A stretch of 64,000 nucleotides of DNA from Arthrobacter bambusae (GCF_030812595.1 NZ_JAUSSZ010000008.1:1-64000); one strand, 5' to 3'. Counted from the first letter of the stretch, positions 8,904 through 18,611 are shown. The notes: generated from the letters alone by a model not told the origin. Numbers and translations: made by a program.

Positions 8904-9848
8904 TTACTTCACAATCCCTTTGTCCTTGAGCCAGGCGGCTGCGGCGTCCTTGGGGTTCTGCTTCTGGTTGCCGCTGACCGAGCGGTTGAGGTTGATGAGG
9001 TCATCCGTGGTCAGGAGCTTGGATACATTGTTGAGGGCTGACTTCGCCTTGTCGGTCATCTTGGCCATGTTGTACAGCGGGAGGACCTGCTGGGCCTTGA
9101 AGTTGTTCTTGGGGTCATCCAAGACCACCAGGGCGTTGTCCTGGATGGACGGAGTCGTGGTGTAGATGTCGGCAACCTGGACGTCATTCGACAAGAGGGC
9201 CTGCAGCGTGAGGTTCCCGCCGCCGTCGCTGAACGGCTTCAGGCCCTTGAGCACGCAGTTGTAGTTGGCCTTGAGGCCCGGGAGCCCGTAGGCACGGGTC
9301 TCAAAGGTTGCCGGTGCTGCGATCGTGAAGTCGCCACAGACCTTGGCGAGGTCCACGATCGACTTGAGGTTGTACTTCTCCGCCGTGGCCTTCGTGACAA
9401 CCATGGCGTCCTTGTCTTCAGCCTTTGCGGGATCGAGCACTCCCAGGCCCTGTGGAAGCTTCCCGGGCAATGCCTTGTAGACGTCGTCGGCCGAAACCTG
9501 CGGGGCGTTGGTGTCCAGGTAGGACAGCAGGTTGCCGGAATAGTCGGGGGCGAGATCGATTGAACCGTCCTGGACGGCCTTGAAGTAGATTTCGCGGGAT
9601 CCGATATTGGGCTTGGTCGTGGCGGTGACGCCGGCGGCGTTCAATGCTCCGGCATAGATTTCGGCAATAACCTGGCTCTCGGGGAAATCTGCCGAGCCCA
9701 CGGTGAGCGAGCCGCCGGCGCCCGAGGCGGCGTTGGTGGACGGGCTGGACAGCGGGCTGCCGCCACATGCGCTCAGGGCAAGCGCGACGCCGACCCCGGC
9801 CGCTAGGCCGCCGAGCCCGCGGCGGGTCAGGGTGACAGTTTGTTTCAT
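8904..9848 (-). CDS. Glycine betaine/osmoprotectant ABC transporter substrate-binding lipoprotein
   Basis: OpuAC/ProX-family binding protein, 314 residues, secreted and lipid-anchored. The signal peptide ends in the lipobox LALSACGG with Cys at about residue 28. The mature part carries LTVGSADFPESQVIAEIYAGAL and the DLAPDYSGNLLSYLD region typical of the OpuCC/OsmF type. It is the last gene of a four-gene operon and its ATG overlaps the preceding permease by 4 bp, with GGAGG as ribosome site. The ligand (betaine, choline, carnitine or another compound) cannot be read from sequence. Confidence 0.9.
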   Translation of the reverse strand: MKQTVTLTRRGLGGLAAGVGVALALSACGGSPLSSPSTNAASGAGGSLTVGSADFPESQVIAEIYAGALNAAGVTATTKPNIGSREIYFKAVQDGSIDLAPDYSGNLLSYLDTNAPQVSADDVYKALPGKLPQGLGVLDPAKAEDKDAMVVTKATAEKYNLKSIVDLAKVCGDFTIAAPATFETRAYGLPGLKANYNCVLKGLKPFSDGGGNLTLQALLSNDVQVADIYTTTPSIQDNALVVLDDPKNNFKAQQVLPLYNMAKMTDKAKSALNNVSKLLTTDDLINLNRSVSGNQKQNPKDAAAAWLKDKGIVK

Positions 9849-10591
9849 GCGGTACCTCCTTGAACGGCAGCCCCCGCCGGTGCGGCGGCTGCGAGATCTC
9901 CGGCGGCCTTGTGGCCGCCGTGGGAATCGATGGAAAGTCCGGGCGGGAGGAGGACCCTCTGCACCATGGCCAGAATGAGGTCGACGACGATTGCCAGCGC
10001 CGCGATGAGCAGTGACCCGCCGAGCATGCGGGGGAAGTCCTGGAGGACCAATCCGTCAAAAAGATAACGTCCCAAACCTCCCAGCGGAAGGTATGCCACC
10101 ACGGAGACCGTTGCGATGACCTGGAGGACCGCCGTGCGGATGCCGCCGAACATGACCTGAAGCCCGTTGGGCAGTTCCACGCGGAACAAGATCTGAAGTT
10201 CTGTCATGCCCATGGCCCGGGCTCCGTCCACCACCGTTGGCTCCACGCTGGAAATCCCGGCGTAGGTACCGGCCAGGAGGGGCGGCACCGTCAGGATGAC
10301 CAGAGCCCAGACGGGAGGCATGAGTCCGCTTCCAGCCAACAGGGCAAAGAGGACAAGGAGGCCAAGCGTGGGGAGGGCCCGCAGCGCGCCGGCGAACGCG
10401 ACAGCAACGACGCGCCCGTGTCCGGTGTGGCCGATGAAGAGCCCCAACGGCACGGCAATAGCCGCGGCAATCACCAGGACCAGCCCGGAATACTGCAGGT
10501 GTTCCAGGAGCCTCGTGGCGATTCCGTCGCTTCCGGACCAGTGCTCGGGATCCGTGAGCCACGCTAACGTGTCAACGAAAATGTTGCTCAT
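9845..10591 (-). CDS. Osmoprotectant ABC transporter permease (second)
   Basis: BPD-type inner-membrane permease of 248 residues with about five or six helices and an EAA-type loop (VVDGARAMGMTELQILFRVELPNGL). The frame is open well upstream in a non-coding register. The ATG at 10591 is correct because it gives a clean N-terminus (MSNIFVDTLAWL) and overlaps the upstream permease stop by 4 bp. It pairs with the other permease to form the channel of an OpuC-like importer. Confidence 0.92.
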   Translation of the reverse strand: MSNIFVDTLAWLTDPEHWSGSDGIATRLLEHLQYSGLVLVIAAAIAVPLGLFIGHTGHGRVVAVAFAGALRALPTLGLLVLFALLAGSGLMPPVWALVILTVPPLLAGTYAGISSVEPTVVDGARAMGMTELQILFRVELPNGLQVMFGGIRTAVLQVIATVSVVAYLPLGGLGRYLFDGLVLQDFPRMLGGSLLIAALAIVVDLILAMVQRVLLPPGLSIDSHGGHKAAGDLAAAAPAGAAVQGGTA

Positions 10592-11298
10592 CGGCCTGCC
10601 TCCGCATGGACCCTGGCATCGGCGATGAACTGCGCTGCCTTGGCATCTTGCTTGGCGTGGACCGCACCAGCGCGGGTCCAAGGTGTCAGCAGCTTCTCGA
10701 GCAGAACCAGGACTGTGTCCATAATGAGGGCCAGCAGAAGAATGGCGATGATGCCTACCACCACTTCGGTGACGAAGGCCCGCTGCAGACCGTCGGTGAA
10801 CAAGATTCCCAGGTTTCCGACCCCCAAGAGCGCGGCGACGCTGACGAGGGAGATATTGCTGACGGACACCACACGCAGGCCCGCAAAAAGCACGGGCAAG
10901 GAAAGCGGAAGGTCGATCTGCAGGAAGCGTGCGGTCGGCTTGAATCCCATGGATACCGCTGCCATGCGGAGATCGTCGTCCACGGAATCGAAGGCGTCCA
11001 TGGCTGCGCGCACCAGCAGGGCGACGGCATAGAGGGTGAGGGCAACCACCACATTGAGCGGATCCAGGATCCGGGTTCCAAGGATCGGCGGCAGAATGAT
11101 GAAAAGAGCCAGGGAAGGAATGGTGTACAGCAGGGAACTCCCCGTGGTGACAACGGCCCTGAGGGTGCGGTTGCGCCGGGCAAGTTGCCCCAAAGGCACC
11201 GCAATGAGCAGGCCCAGCACCATCGGAATCAAAGCCAGGACCAGGTGCTCGCCTGCCCGTTCGAAGACCGTGCTGCTGTTCGCCAGGAACCATTCCAT
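10588..11298 (-). CDS. Osmoprotectant ABC transporter permease (first)
   Basis: Membrane permease of 236 residues of the same BPD family. The EAA loop reads DDDLRMAAVSMGFKPTARFLQIDLPLSLP, and helices LIPMVLGLLIAVPLG and LLYTIPSLALFIILPPILG are obvious. It begins one base before the ATPase gene ends (shared position 11298), so it is tightly coupled to it. Two separate permeases plus ATPase plus lipoprotein is the usual OpuC/OpuB arrangement. Confidence 0.92.
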   Translation of the reverse strand: MEWFLANSSTVFERAGEHLVLALIPMVLGLLIAVPLGQLARRNRTLRAVVTTGSSLLYTIPSLALFIILPPILGTRILDPLNVVVALTLYAVALLVRAAMDAFDSVDDDLRMAAVSMGFKPTARFLQIDLPLSLPVLFAGLRVVSVSNISLVSVAALLGVGNLGILFTDGLQRAFVTEVVVGIIAILLLALIMDTVLVLLEKLLTPWTRAGAVHAKQDAKAAQFIADARVHAEAGR

Positions 11299-12383
11299 CA
11301 GGGGGCGTCCTCCCGGTTGTGCCGGGTCTCTTCTATGAGCGCCAGCACTTCATCGGCTTTGAGCACGCCGGCGAGCCTGCCATTGTCGTCCACGACCACG
11401 CCAAGGCCCGAAGGCGAGGACAAAGCAGCGTCCAGCGCCCGGCGGAGCGTATCCCCGCGCCGGAACAGGGAGCCTCCCGGAATCAGCCCGGCGCCGTCGC
11501 GCGGCGAGGCCCATCCCAGGGGCCGGGAGTCACCGTCGAGCACTACAGCCCATTCGCTGCTGCCCTCGGGAACTTGCGGGGCCTCCACCGTCTTGACCGA
11601 ATGCACGGGAACACCATCCGCGCCGTTGAAGGCAAGGTGCCGGAATCCCCTGTCACGGCCCACGAACGAGGCTACAAAGTCATTGGCGGGCGCCCGGAGG
11701 ATCTCTTCGGGTGCCGCGTATTGCGCGAGCTTGCCTCCGACGGCGAAGACAGCCACTTTGTCGCCGAGGACTGTGGCCTCATCGATATCGTGGGTGACGA
11801 AGACAATTGTCTTGGCCAGTTCGCGCTGGAGCCGGAGGAGTTCCTGCTGGAGTTCGTCGCGGACCACGGGGTCCACGGCGCTGAAGGGCTCATCCATGAG
11901 CAGTACGGGCGGGTCGGCCGCGAGGGCACGCGCAACACCGACGCGCTGCTGCTGGCCGCCGGACAGTTGGGAAGGGTACCGTTTGCCGAGCGCCGAAGCC
12001 AGCCCGACGACGTCGAGCAGCTCTTCCGCGCGTTTGCGGGCTGCCGCCCGGGAAACGCCGTTGAGCCGCGGCACAGTGGCAATGTTGTCCAGCACCGAAC
12101 GGTGCGGCATGAGCCCCGAGGACTGCATGACGTAACCCATCGAGCGACGCAACTGGGCAGCCGGTTCGTGGGAAACATCCTTGCCGGCAACGGTGATGGT
12201 GCCCGAGGTCGGTTCCACCATCCGGTTGATCATCCGCAGGGAAGTGGTCTTTCCGCAGCCCGAGGGTCCGACGAATACGGTGATGGCGCCCTTGTCGATG
12301 GACATGCTCAATCCATCAACAGCGGGTTGTCCGCCCTGATACTGCTTGGTGACGCTCTGGAACTCAATCATGGCTTCAGCCAT
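11298..12383 (-). CDS. Osmoprotectant ABC transporter ATP-binding protein with CBS region
   Basis: ATPase of 361 residues energising the importer. Walker A is GPSGCGKTTS, the signature is LSGGQQQRVG, and Walker B is VLLMDEPFSAVD. After about residue 240 comes a regulatory tail with a CBS-like C-terminal half (LIPGGSLFRRGDTLRRALDAAL, GVVVDDNGRLAGVLKADEV). In OpuA-type systems such domains sense ionic strength; that role here is inference. The ATG at 12383 is used, and a second in-frame ATG four codons later is equally plausible. It is the first gene of the operon. Confidence 0.92.
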   Translation of the reverse strand: MAEAMIEFQSVTKQYQGGQPAVDGLSMSIDKGAITVFVGPSGCGKTTSLRMINRMVEPTSGTITVAGKDVSHEPAAQLRRSMGYVMQSSGLMPHRSVLDNIATVPRLNGVSRAAARKRAEELLDVVGLASALGKRYPSQLSGGQQQRVGVARALAADPPVLLMDEPFSAVDPVVRDELQQELLRLQRELAKTIVFVTHDIDEATVLGDKVAVFAVGGKLAQYAAPEEILRAPANDFVASFVGRDRGFRHLAFNGADGVPVHSVKTVEAPQVPEGSSEWAVVLDGDSRPLGWASPRDGAGLIPGGSLFRRGDTLRRALDAALSSPSGLGVVVDDNGRLAGVLKADEVLALIEETRHNREDAP

Positions 12384-12519
12384 TCCGGGGCTTACCTAAC
12401 TTTTGGGCCGCAAATATCAACGATGTAAGTCAAACAACAGCGAACTGATGTTCTACAGCCTAACCAGCACCACCGACGATGTCAGCGCAGGCGCGAAGAC
12501 CGTAATGAATCGGCAATGC

Positions 12520-12978
12520 TCACGGCGTCCGCAATTTGCCGTTGAGGGGCCGCTCACTGTGCAGGCGGAGGCCGATGTCCACCAAGGACACCCGTTTCAG
12601 TCCGGGAACCTTGGCCAGCGGGACCCACGCGGCGTGGGTAGTGCTGCCATCTATCTCGTGGGTCAACTCGCCGCCGGTGATGCTTGCCTCGTATACCAAC
12701 CGGATTGCCTGGAAATCGCGGTCGGACCCGTCCAGCCGCTCCTCGCCCGGCCAGTGACCGACGTCGATGCCCAGCATCGCTCCGATGTCGGCGTCGTACC
12801 CGGTTTCCTCCTGGATCTCGCGGCGGCAACCGTCGACGGGATGTTCCCCCAGGTCCAGGCCTCCCCCGGGAAGGGTCCAGCCTTCTCTGCCGTCTTGCTT
12901 CCAATAGGCCAGAAGGATTGCGCTGTCGCGGATGACCACTCCGTACGCGGCCGGTCGGGTGTCGAACTGGATGCTCAT
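12520..12978 (-). CDS. NUDIX hydrolase
   Basis: A 152-residue Nudix-fold pyrophosphohydrolase. The complete Nudix box G-x5-E-x7-REIQEETGY follows TLPGGGLDLGEHP, so the catalytic metal-binding glutamates are present. The substrate is unknown. It diverges from the pirin gene across a 55-bp gap, which must contain both promoters. Confidence 0.9.
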   Translation of the reverse strand: MSIQFDTRPAAYGVVIRDSAILLAYWKQDGREGWTLPGGGLDLGEHPVDGCRREIQEETGYDADIGAMLGIDVGHWPGEERLDGSDRDFQAIRLVYEASITGGELTHEIDGSTTHAAWVPLAKVPGLKRVSLVDIGLRLHSERPLNGKLRTP

Positions 12979-13033
12979 GGAGCCAGCCTAGGCCTAAGCT
13001 GGGAGGAACATTGTTCAGCACATGGAGTGTATT

Positions 13034-14077
13034 GTGACCAACTTGGAAACGGCCCCGGCGCAGGAAGTCTGCCCGGCCGGACATCCCGGGCAAGGACCAT
13101 TTGTGCAGCTCTGGCCGGCCCGCGAGGTTCCCCTGGGCGGCGTGCGGGCCATGAACGTCTCCCGCACACTCCCCCAGCGCGGAATGCCCACGGTAGGAGC
13201 GTGGTGCTTCCTGGACAGCTTTGGCCCGGACCGCGTCGTGATGAGCGTCCTTCCGCACCCGCACATGGGCCTGCAGACGGTCACATGGCCTCTCCTGGGC
13301 GAGGTGCGGCACCGCGACAGCGTCGGCAGCGACGTGGTGGTCCGTCCCGGGCAGTTGAACATCATGACGGCCGGCCGCGGAATTTCGCATTCCGAGTTCG
13401 GCGTCCTGCCAGCAGGGCTTCGCGCGGACGCGCCGGACGACTCAGCACTCCTTCCGCCGTCCCGGGGCCTCCAGTTGTGGGTTGCTTTGCCCGACGCCGT
13501 AAGGCACCAGGCGCCGTCGTTCCAACAGGTCGTCGACCTGCCGGTTGTTGTCGGTCACGACTTCACGGCAACGGTGCTGGTGGGCGAGTTCGCCGGGCAA
13601 CGCTCCCCTGCGGTCATGTACAGCCCGATCGTCGGCGTCGAGGTCTCAGCATCCGGTGCAGTCGACCTTCCGCTGGACCCGGCCTTTGAGCATGCGGTCC
13701 TCGTTCTCGACGGCTCGGTGGTGATCGACGGCCAGATCATCGAACCGGGACCGCTGGCATTCCTTGGCACGGGGCGTAAAACGCTGGAACTCGATGCTTC
13801 GCCTGGAACCCGCTTCATGCTTCTGGGGGGCGAACCCTTCGAAGAGGACATCCTGATGTGGTGGAACTTCGTCGGCCGGACGCACGAGGAAGTGGAGCAG
13901 GCCCGCGAGGATTGGGAAGCCCAGTCGCTCCTCAGCGACGAGGAGGCCCGCACCGCGCGATTCGGCTGGATCCACGGCCACGGGCCCGACGCCGGAGCTG
14001 AAGCCGGACGCATCCCTGCACCGCCGATGCCGGGGGTCCAGCTCAAGCCGAGGTCCCGGAACAGGGCTAGCGGCTAA
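13034..14077 (+). CDS. Pirin family protein
   Basis: Bicupin metalloprotein of about 347 residues. The N-terminal cupin has the iron-ligand pattern HPHMGLQTVTW and ISHSEFG, and the C-terminal pirin domain carries FLGTGRKTLELDA and LGGEPFEEDI. Pirins act as quercetinase-like oxygenases or redox-dependent regulators; which applies here is unknown. I prefer the GTG at 13034 (MTNLETAPAQEV) because GGAG lies 6 nt upstream. The ATG at 13022 would add four residues but is about 15 nt from its nearest purine-rich box. Confidence 0.88.
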   Translation: MTNLETAPAQEVCPAGHPGQGPFVQLWPAREVPLGGVRAMNVSRTLPQRGMPTVGAWCFLDSFGPDRVVMSVLPHPHMGLQTVTWPLLGEVRHRDSVGSDVVVRPGQLNIMTAGRGISHSEFGVLPAGLRADAPDDSALLPPSRGLQLWVALPDAVRHQAPSFQQVVDLPVVVGHDFTATVLVGEFAGQRSPAVMYSPIVGVEVSASGAVDLPLDPAFEHAVLVLDGSVVIDGQIIEPGPLAFLGTGRKTLELDASPGTRFMLLGGEPFEEDILMWWNFVGRTHEEVEQAREDWEAQSLLSDEEARTARFGWIHGHGPDAGAEAGRIPAPPMPGVQLKPRSRNRASG

Positions 14078-14208
14078 GAACTAAGGATCCACGACACCCA
14101 AAAGGATCGGCGACACATAGAAGGTGGTGCGACACCAGTATCCGCGTGTCGCCGGTCTGTCTCTATGTCCGCCGTCCGTTTGCGCGTCGCCTATGAGCCA
14201 GTGATCGG

Positions 14209-15192
14209 CTACGGCAGCTCCGAGAGAATCCGCAGCACACCAAAGACCGGCTCCTGGTCCAGGACCCGCACATCGGTGATCCCGTGTGCGGCCAGTCCCG
14301 TCCGGAAAGCCGACTGCAAGGGCTCCACGTTCATCCCGAGCCCGCCCCCCAGGATTACCGGTCCGGGGAGGCCCAGTTGGCGAACGGCCTGTGCCGCCAG
14401 TTCCGCGAGGTCCCGTCCTGCTTGGTCCAGCAGTTGGCGGCTGATCTCGAGCCCTTCCCGCGCAGTCTCGATCACGGCGCTTGCGCGCTGGGCCCAGTAC
14501 CGCCGGTCGGTGTCCTCCGAGTGGAACAGTGCGATGAGTTTGTTGGGGTCGTCCACCCCGCAGGATTCCAAGAGTGCCGCTGTGAGGCCATCGGGATCCA
14601 GCCCTTTGTTCATCCGGCGGAGGCTGTGACGCACTGCTTCGCGTCCCAGCCAGTAACCGCTGCCTTCATCGCCGAGGAGAAAGCCCCAGCCGCCGGCACG
14701 GGCTTCTTCGCCTTGGGCATTCTTTCCCCAGGCCGCGGATCCCGTCCCGGCGATGACAGCCACGCCCGTGCTGGCCCCGCCTGCCGCCAGCAGGAGCCGG
14801 GAATCGTGGACCACCGTGACCTGTGCGCCCGGAACATGGGGTTCGATCAGCTCGGCGAGGGCCCGGGCATCGGCGTCGGTGTCGATTCCACCGGCTCCGG
14901 CAAGCACGCGGTCCACGTCGCCGCCACCGATCATGGCGAAGAGCTCGGCGAGATTCCTGGCCGCAGTTTCCCGGCTCACGTTCTGGACATTGGAGCTGCC
15001 GGTGCTTTCGTCGCGGACCGGTTTGCCGTCCTCGAAGCGGACGCCGCGGGTCTTGCTGCCACCGATGTCGAGCCCGATGACCGTCACCGGGACGGCGCCG
15101 CGAGCGCGCAGTTGTTCCCGGGGAGCGGCCACGGCGCCGTCCGCGGCCGATCCGTCGTCGGGTCCGGGGTTCGTGTTCTCTGCAGTCTCCAC
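14209..15192 (-). CDS. N-acetylglucosamine kinase-like BadF/BadG-type ATPase
   Basis: Sugar kinase of the BcrAD/BadFG fold, 327 residues from the GTG at 15192. It has phosphate-1 motif VIGLDIGGSKTRG, the VIAGTGSAAWG adenosine region, LLGDEGSGYWLGR and the closing VILGGGLGMN motif, as in N-acetylglucosamine/muramate kinases. The frame stays open about 50 residues upstream into the LysR gene end, so the longer start is unlikely. It lies 34 bp downstream of the LysR gene on the same strand and may share its transcript. It converges on pirin. Confidence 0.82.
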   Translation of the reverse strand: METAENTNPGPDDGSAADGAVAAPREQLRARGAVPVTVIGLDIGGSKTRGVRFEDGKPVRDESTGSSNVQNVSRETAARNLAELFAMIGGGDVDRVLAGAGGIDTDADARALAELIEPHVPGAQVTVVHDSRLLLAAGGASTGVAVIAGTGSAAWGKNAQGEEARAGGWGFLLGDEGSGYWLGREAVRHSLRRMNKGLDPDGLTAALLESCGVDDPNKLIALFHSEDTDRRYWAQRASAVIETAREGLEISRQLLDQAGRDLAELAAQAVRQLGLPGPVILGGGLGMNVEPLQSAFRTGLAAHGITDVRVLDQEPVFGVLRILSELP

Positions 15193-15226
15193 GTCCAAAA
15201 GCCTAGCGCGGGGGTACCGGGTGCTT

Positions 15227-16201
15227 CTATTGGGTTCCGGATCGCGCTCTGACAAGGCCAGCGAGAAGTCCGGGCCCTTCGGAAAGCACCAGTTCGCGGA
15301 AAAGCCTGACGGGGTCGGGTTCCTTGCGCCCTTCACGCCAGGCAATCCCTATCTCCCGGTACGCGAGTTCCGAGTCGAGGGATACCTCCACCCACCCCAA
15401 GTCCGTGGAATCCAGGACCCCTTGCGGCCCGGGCCCCAGTCCCCCTGGCGGCAGGATGCTGTAGCCCAATCCCGCGGACACGAGCCCGCGAATGGTGTGC
15501 GAATCCTGGCTCTCGAAGGCGATCCTCGGGCGAAAACCCGCATCCCGGAAGATCGCGTCGGTAAGCGAGCGTAAGCCGAAACCCGGTCCCATCGAGACGA
15601 ACGGCTCGTGCTTGAGCTCGACGAGCCGAACGCTGGGCCGTCCGGCCATCGGATGGCGGTGATGGAGCACCAGCCGCAACGGCTCGCGATACAGCGCCGC
15701 TGAGCCGAGGTTCCTGCCCGGAGCTGCCACAGGTGCCGTCAAGGCGAAGTCCGCGTCACCGGCAATGAGCAATTCGAGGCAGGCAGCACGCGCTCCTTGG
15801 CTGAGCTCGAATGCCGTGGAGGGATGACGGCTCCGGAACGCACTCATGAGCAGGGGCAACGTGGCCTCGCCGAAAGTGTGTTGGAAGGTCACTGCGATGC
15901 GGCCGCGGACAACCTCGGATTCGTGGCGGACCACGTCCAGTCCCGCCTGGAATTCCGCGAGCGCCGCTTCGATGTAGGGAAGCAGCGTCTTCGCTGCGGG
16001 GGTGAGGCGGACGCCTCGGCCTTCACGGATAACGAGCTCGGTCCCGACGACGGCGCTCGCCCGGGCCAGGGCCCGGCTCACCGTCGATTGGGGCACTCCA
16101 AGCAGCTCTGCCGTCTCGGTGACATGCTCTGTCCGGCCAAGCCCGGCAAGCAGTGGCAGCAACGGGAGCAGTTGGACCAGTTGTTTGTGTTCGATGTCCA
16201 T
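15227..16201 (-). CDS. LysR family transcriptional regulator
   Basis: A 324-residue LysR-type regulator. The N-terminal winged helix contains HVTETAELLGVPQSTVSRALARA and the wing VRLTPAAKTLLPYIEAAL; the rest is the periplasmic-binding-protein-like effector domain. It diverges from an MFS exporter gene 130 bp away. That is the same arrangement as the E. coli ynfL/ynfM pair, so it probably controls the exporter. Confidence 0.9.
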   Translation of the reverse strand: MDIEHKQLVQLLPLLPLLAGLGRTEHVTETAELLGVPQSTVSRALARASAVVGTELVIREGRGVRLTPAAKTLLPYIEAALAEFQAGLDVVRHESEVVRGRIAVTFQHTFGEATLPLLMSAFRSRHPSTAFELSQGARAACLELLIAGDADFALTAPVAAPGRNLGSAALYREPLRLVLHHRHPMAGRPSVRLVELKHEPFVSMGPGFGLRSLTDAIFRDAGFRPRIAFESQDSHTIRGLVSAGLGYSILPPGGLGPGPQGVLDSTDLGWVEVSLDSELAYREIGIAWREGRKEPDPVRLFRELVLSEGPGLLAGLVRARSGTQ

Positions 16202-16275
16202 GCTCGTCCACCCTTGCCTAAACCGTTGCCTAAATCCGTGCCTAAACCCTCAATAACCATCCAAATCCGCTATTA

Positions 16276-16288
16276 ATTCTAAGTGAAT
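16276..16288. promoter_or_regulatory. Candidate LysR box
   Basis: ATTC-TAAGT-GAAT, a short dyad of the type LysR regulators bind, sits in the 130-bp space between the divergent LysR and MFS genes. Assignment rests on position and symmetry only. Confidence 0.3.
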
Positions 16289-16331
16289 CATGCATTGGAA
16301 TCATCACTTCCACCCGGCCTACTGTTGAAAG

Positions 16332-17588
16332 GTGAGTACAAGCGCAGTATCCCAGAGCCCCGCCGAGTCCAATTGGGAGGGCCATTTGAAAGGCTCCGCC
16401 GCGTACCGGCGGATCCTCGCAGGGCTGGCCCTCGCTGGCGTGGCCACCTTCGCCCAGTTGTACTCCACACAAGCCGTCCTGCCACTCATGGCAAACGAGC
16501 TGCACATCACCGCGGCAGAGGCGGCACTCACCATTTCCTTGGCCACGGTGGGCCTCGCGGCAACGGTGTTGCCTTGGTCCTTCGTTGCCGACAAGATCGG
16601 CCGCGTGCGCGCGATGACAATCGGGATAGCGGCGGCCACCGTCCTGGGCCTGCTCGTCCCCCTGGCCCCGGCCTTTCCCCTTGTCCTCGCGTTCAGGGCG
16701 CTGGAGGGCATGGCCCTCGGCGGTATCCCGGCGATCGCCATCGCGTACTTGAATGAAGAAGTGAATAAGGTGCACGCTGCGCTGGCCGCCGGCAGCTACG
16801 TAGCCGGCACGACGCTCGGCGGACTCGCCGGCCGCTTGCTCGCGGGACCCGTCGGTGAATTATGGGGTTGGCGGGCCGCGGCCCTCGCAGTCTCCCTCCT
16901 CGCGACAGCGTCGGCCGTCCTGTTCCTGCTGCTGGTCCCGAAACCGCGCCGCTTCGCTCCAAGTTCCGCCGGAGGTTTCCGTGGGGCCATGAAGACGTTG
17001 GCGGGCCATTCTTCCAATCCACGGCTTGTGGCCCTCTACGTCCAAGCGTTCCTCTTGATGGGCGGTTTCGTGGCCGTCTACAACTACCTCGGATTCCGCC
17101 TCCATGCAGCACCCTTCGGGCTCCCCGCCGCAGTGGTCAGCCTGATTTTCCTGGCCTATTTGTCCGGGACCGTGAGCTCCCGCTGGGGAGCCGGCTTGTC
17201 CATGCGCTTCGGCCGCCGGAACGTCATGCTCGCCGGGATAGCGACCATGACGGCCGGCCTTGGACTCACACTGTGGGACAACATCGCCGCGGTTCTGGCG
17301 GGCCTGGTGGTCTTCACCGGCGGCTTCTTCGCCGCACACAGCATCGGAGCAGGCTGGACGGGGACCATCGCGACGAGCGGCCGCGCGCAAGCAGCGTCGT
17401 TGTACAACCTCTCCTACTACCTCGGTTCCAGCATTATCGGCTGGGCCGGAGGACTCGCCTTCCAGGCTTTCGGCTGGAGCGCACTGGCCTGGACGGTCAT
17501 CGCCCTAGGGTGCACGACGGCGGTGATCACCGCCGTCGTGCACCGATCCCCGGCGCGCGGGGTCGCCGTCGTCAGCTCCTCCGCGTGA
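16332..17588 (+). CDS. MFS transporter, YnfM-like
   Basis: Twelve-helix major facilitator of 418 residues starting at GTG 16332. Typical elements are TFAQLYSTQAVLPLMANEL in the first helix region, the loop VADKIGRVRAMTIG and AFRALEGMALGGIPAIAIAY. These match the YnfM/arabinose-efflux branch, which exports small compounds. The divergent LysR gene is its likely regulator. The cargo is unknown. Confidence 0.88.
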   Translation: MSTSAVSQSPAESNWEGHLKGSAAYRRILAGLALAGVATFAQLYSTQAVLPLMANELHITAAEAALTISLATVGLAATVLPWSFVADKIGRVRAMTIGIAAATVLGLLVPLAPAFPLVLAFRALEGMALGGIPAIAIAYLNEEVNKVHAALAAGSYVAGTTLGGLAGRLLAGPVGELWGWRAAALAVSLLATASAVLFLLLVPKPRRFAPSSAGGFRGAMKTLAGHSSNPRLVALYVQAFLLMGGFVAVYNYLGFRLHAAPFGLPAAVVSLIFLAYLSGTVSSRWGAGLSMRFGRRNVMLAGIATMTAGLGLTLWDNIAAVLAGLVVFTGGFFAAHSIGAGWTGTIATSGRAQAASLYNLSYYLGSSIIGWAGGLAFQAFGWSALAWTVIALGCTTAVITAVVHRSPARGVAVVSSSA

Positions 17589-17639
17589 CCGTTCGTGCAC
17601 CGCACGGCACGGCGGATCAGCCCCGGGATTGAGCTACCC

Positions 17640-18611
17640 CTAGGCCGCTTGCTTCGGTTCGGACGCCCGAGGGATGTCCGCGCCGGTCCGTCCCGGAAGC
17701 GTGGGTTCCGCCAGCAGGGTGCGCGCATGGAGCACATCCCCGATAAACCAGTCGTAGATCAGCACACCGATCACTCCACCGACGAGGGGGCCGACGATCG
17801 GGATCCAGAAATACCAACTGAACGACCCGTCGACAGTGCCCGGCATCGCCGTCTGGCCCCATCCGGCGAGCCACGCGAACAACCGCGGTCCGAAGTCACG
17901 GGCAGGGTTGATCGCGTAACCGGCGTTCGCGCCCACGGACATGCCGATGGCCGCCACGGCCAGCCCGACCATGAACGGACCCAGGTTCGCCTGTACGGCG
18001 GTATTGCGCATGTCGATGATCGCCACGACGAACAAAACGAGGAAAGCCGTGCCAACAACCTGATCCACCAGCGGCCCCACGGGATTCCCATTGAAGTACG
18101 GTGCCGGGAACGTGGCGAAAATGGAGTAGGTGGCCAGGCCCTTTGGATCCCCGCGCCCGGTGCCGACAGCCTTGTTATAGGCGTCGATGGCATCGTGGTA
18201 GAGCAGGTACACCAGCGCAGCACCGGCGAACGCGCCGACAACCTGGGCAAGGATGTAGGGCCCTACTTTTTTCCACGGAAACTTCCGCCGCACCGCGAAA
18301 GCGAGCGTCACGGCCGGATTGATGTGGGCCCCGCTGACCCCGCCGGCGACGTAGATTGCCATCGTTACGGCGATGGCCCATCCCCACGTGATCAACAACC
18401 AGTCGCCGGCGGCCATGAAGATCGTGGTCGACGTCGCGGCCCGCCCCGAGCCGGGCAAGGCGGCAACCGCCATGGCCACGACGCCGTCGCCGAAAGCGAT
18501 CAGGACAAACGTGCCGAGGAACTCGGCGAGGAGTTCACCCCAAGTACCACCCAGTTGCTTTAGGCCACTTCCCTTGCGGACTGCATTCCTTAGTGGACTG
18601 ACATCACTCAT
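17640..18611 (-). CDS. MIP family aquaglyceroporin
   Basis: Membrane channel of 323 residues, longer than GlpF because of a C-terminal extension. Both half-helices carry NPA boxes: AHINPAVTLAFAVRR and YAINPARDFGPRL. The Asp after the second NPAR is the mark of glycerol-conducting members, so glycerol or another small polyol is more likely than water alone. GGAGG lies 8 nt before the ATG. No glycerol kinase gene is adjacent. Confidence 0.9.
   Translation of the reverse strand: MSDVSPLRNAVRKGSGLKQLGGTWGELLAEFLGTFVLIAFGDGVVAMAVAALPGSGRAATSTTIFMAAGDWLLITWGWAIAVTMAIYVAGGVSGAHINPAVTLAFAVRRKFPWKKVGPYILAQVVGAFAGAALVYLLYHDAIDAYNKAVGTGRGDPKGLATYSIFATFPAPYFNGNPVGPLVDQVVGTAFLVLFVVAIIDMRNTAVQANLGPFMVGLAVAAIGMSVGANAGYAINPARDFGPRLFAWLAGWGQTAMPGTVDGSFSWYFWIPIVGPLVGGVIGVLIYDWFIGDVLHARTLLAEPTLPGRTGADIPRASEPKQAA

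Noticed and set aside
9845-11293. 482-residue permease
   Set aside because: The upstream 234 codons are an off-frame reading of the first permease gene; the true start is the ATG at 10591.
14109-14153. GGCGACAC/GTGTCGCC hairpin between pirin and the kinase gene
   Set aside because: The 8-bp stem has a 29-nt loop and no T-tract, too weak to call a terminator.
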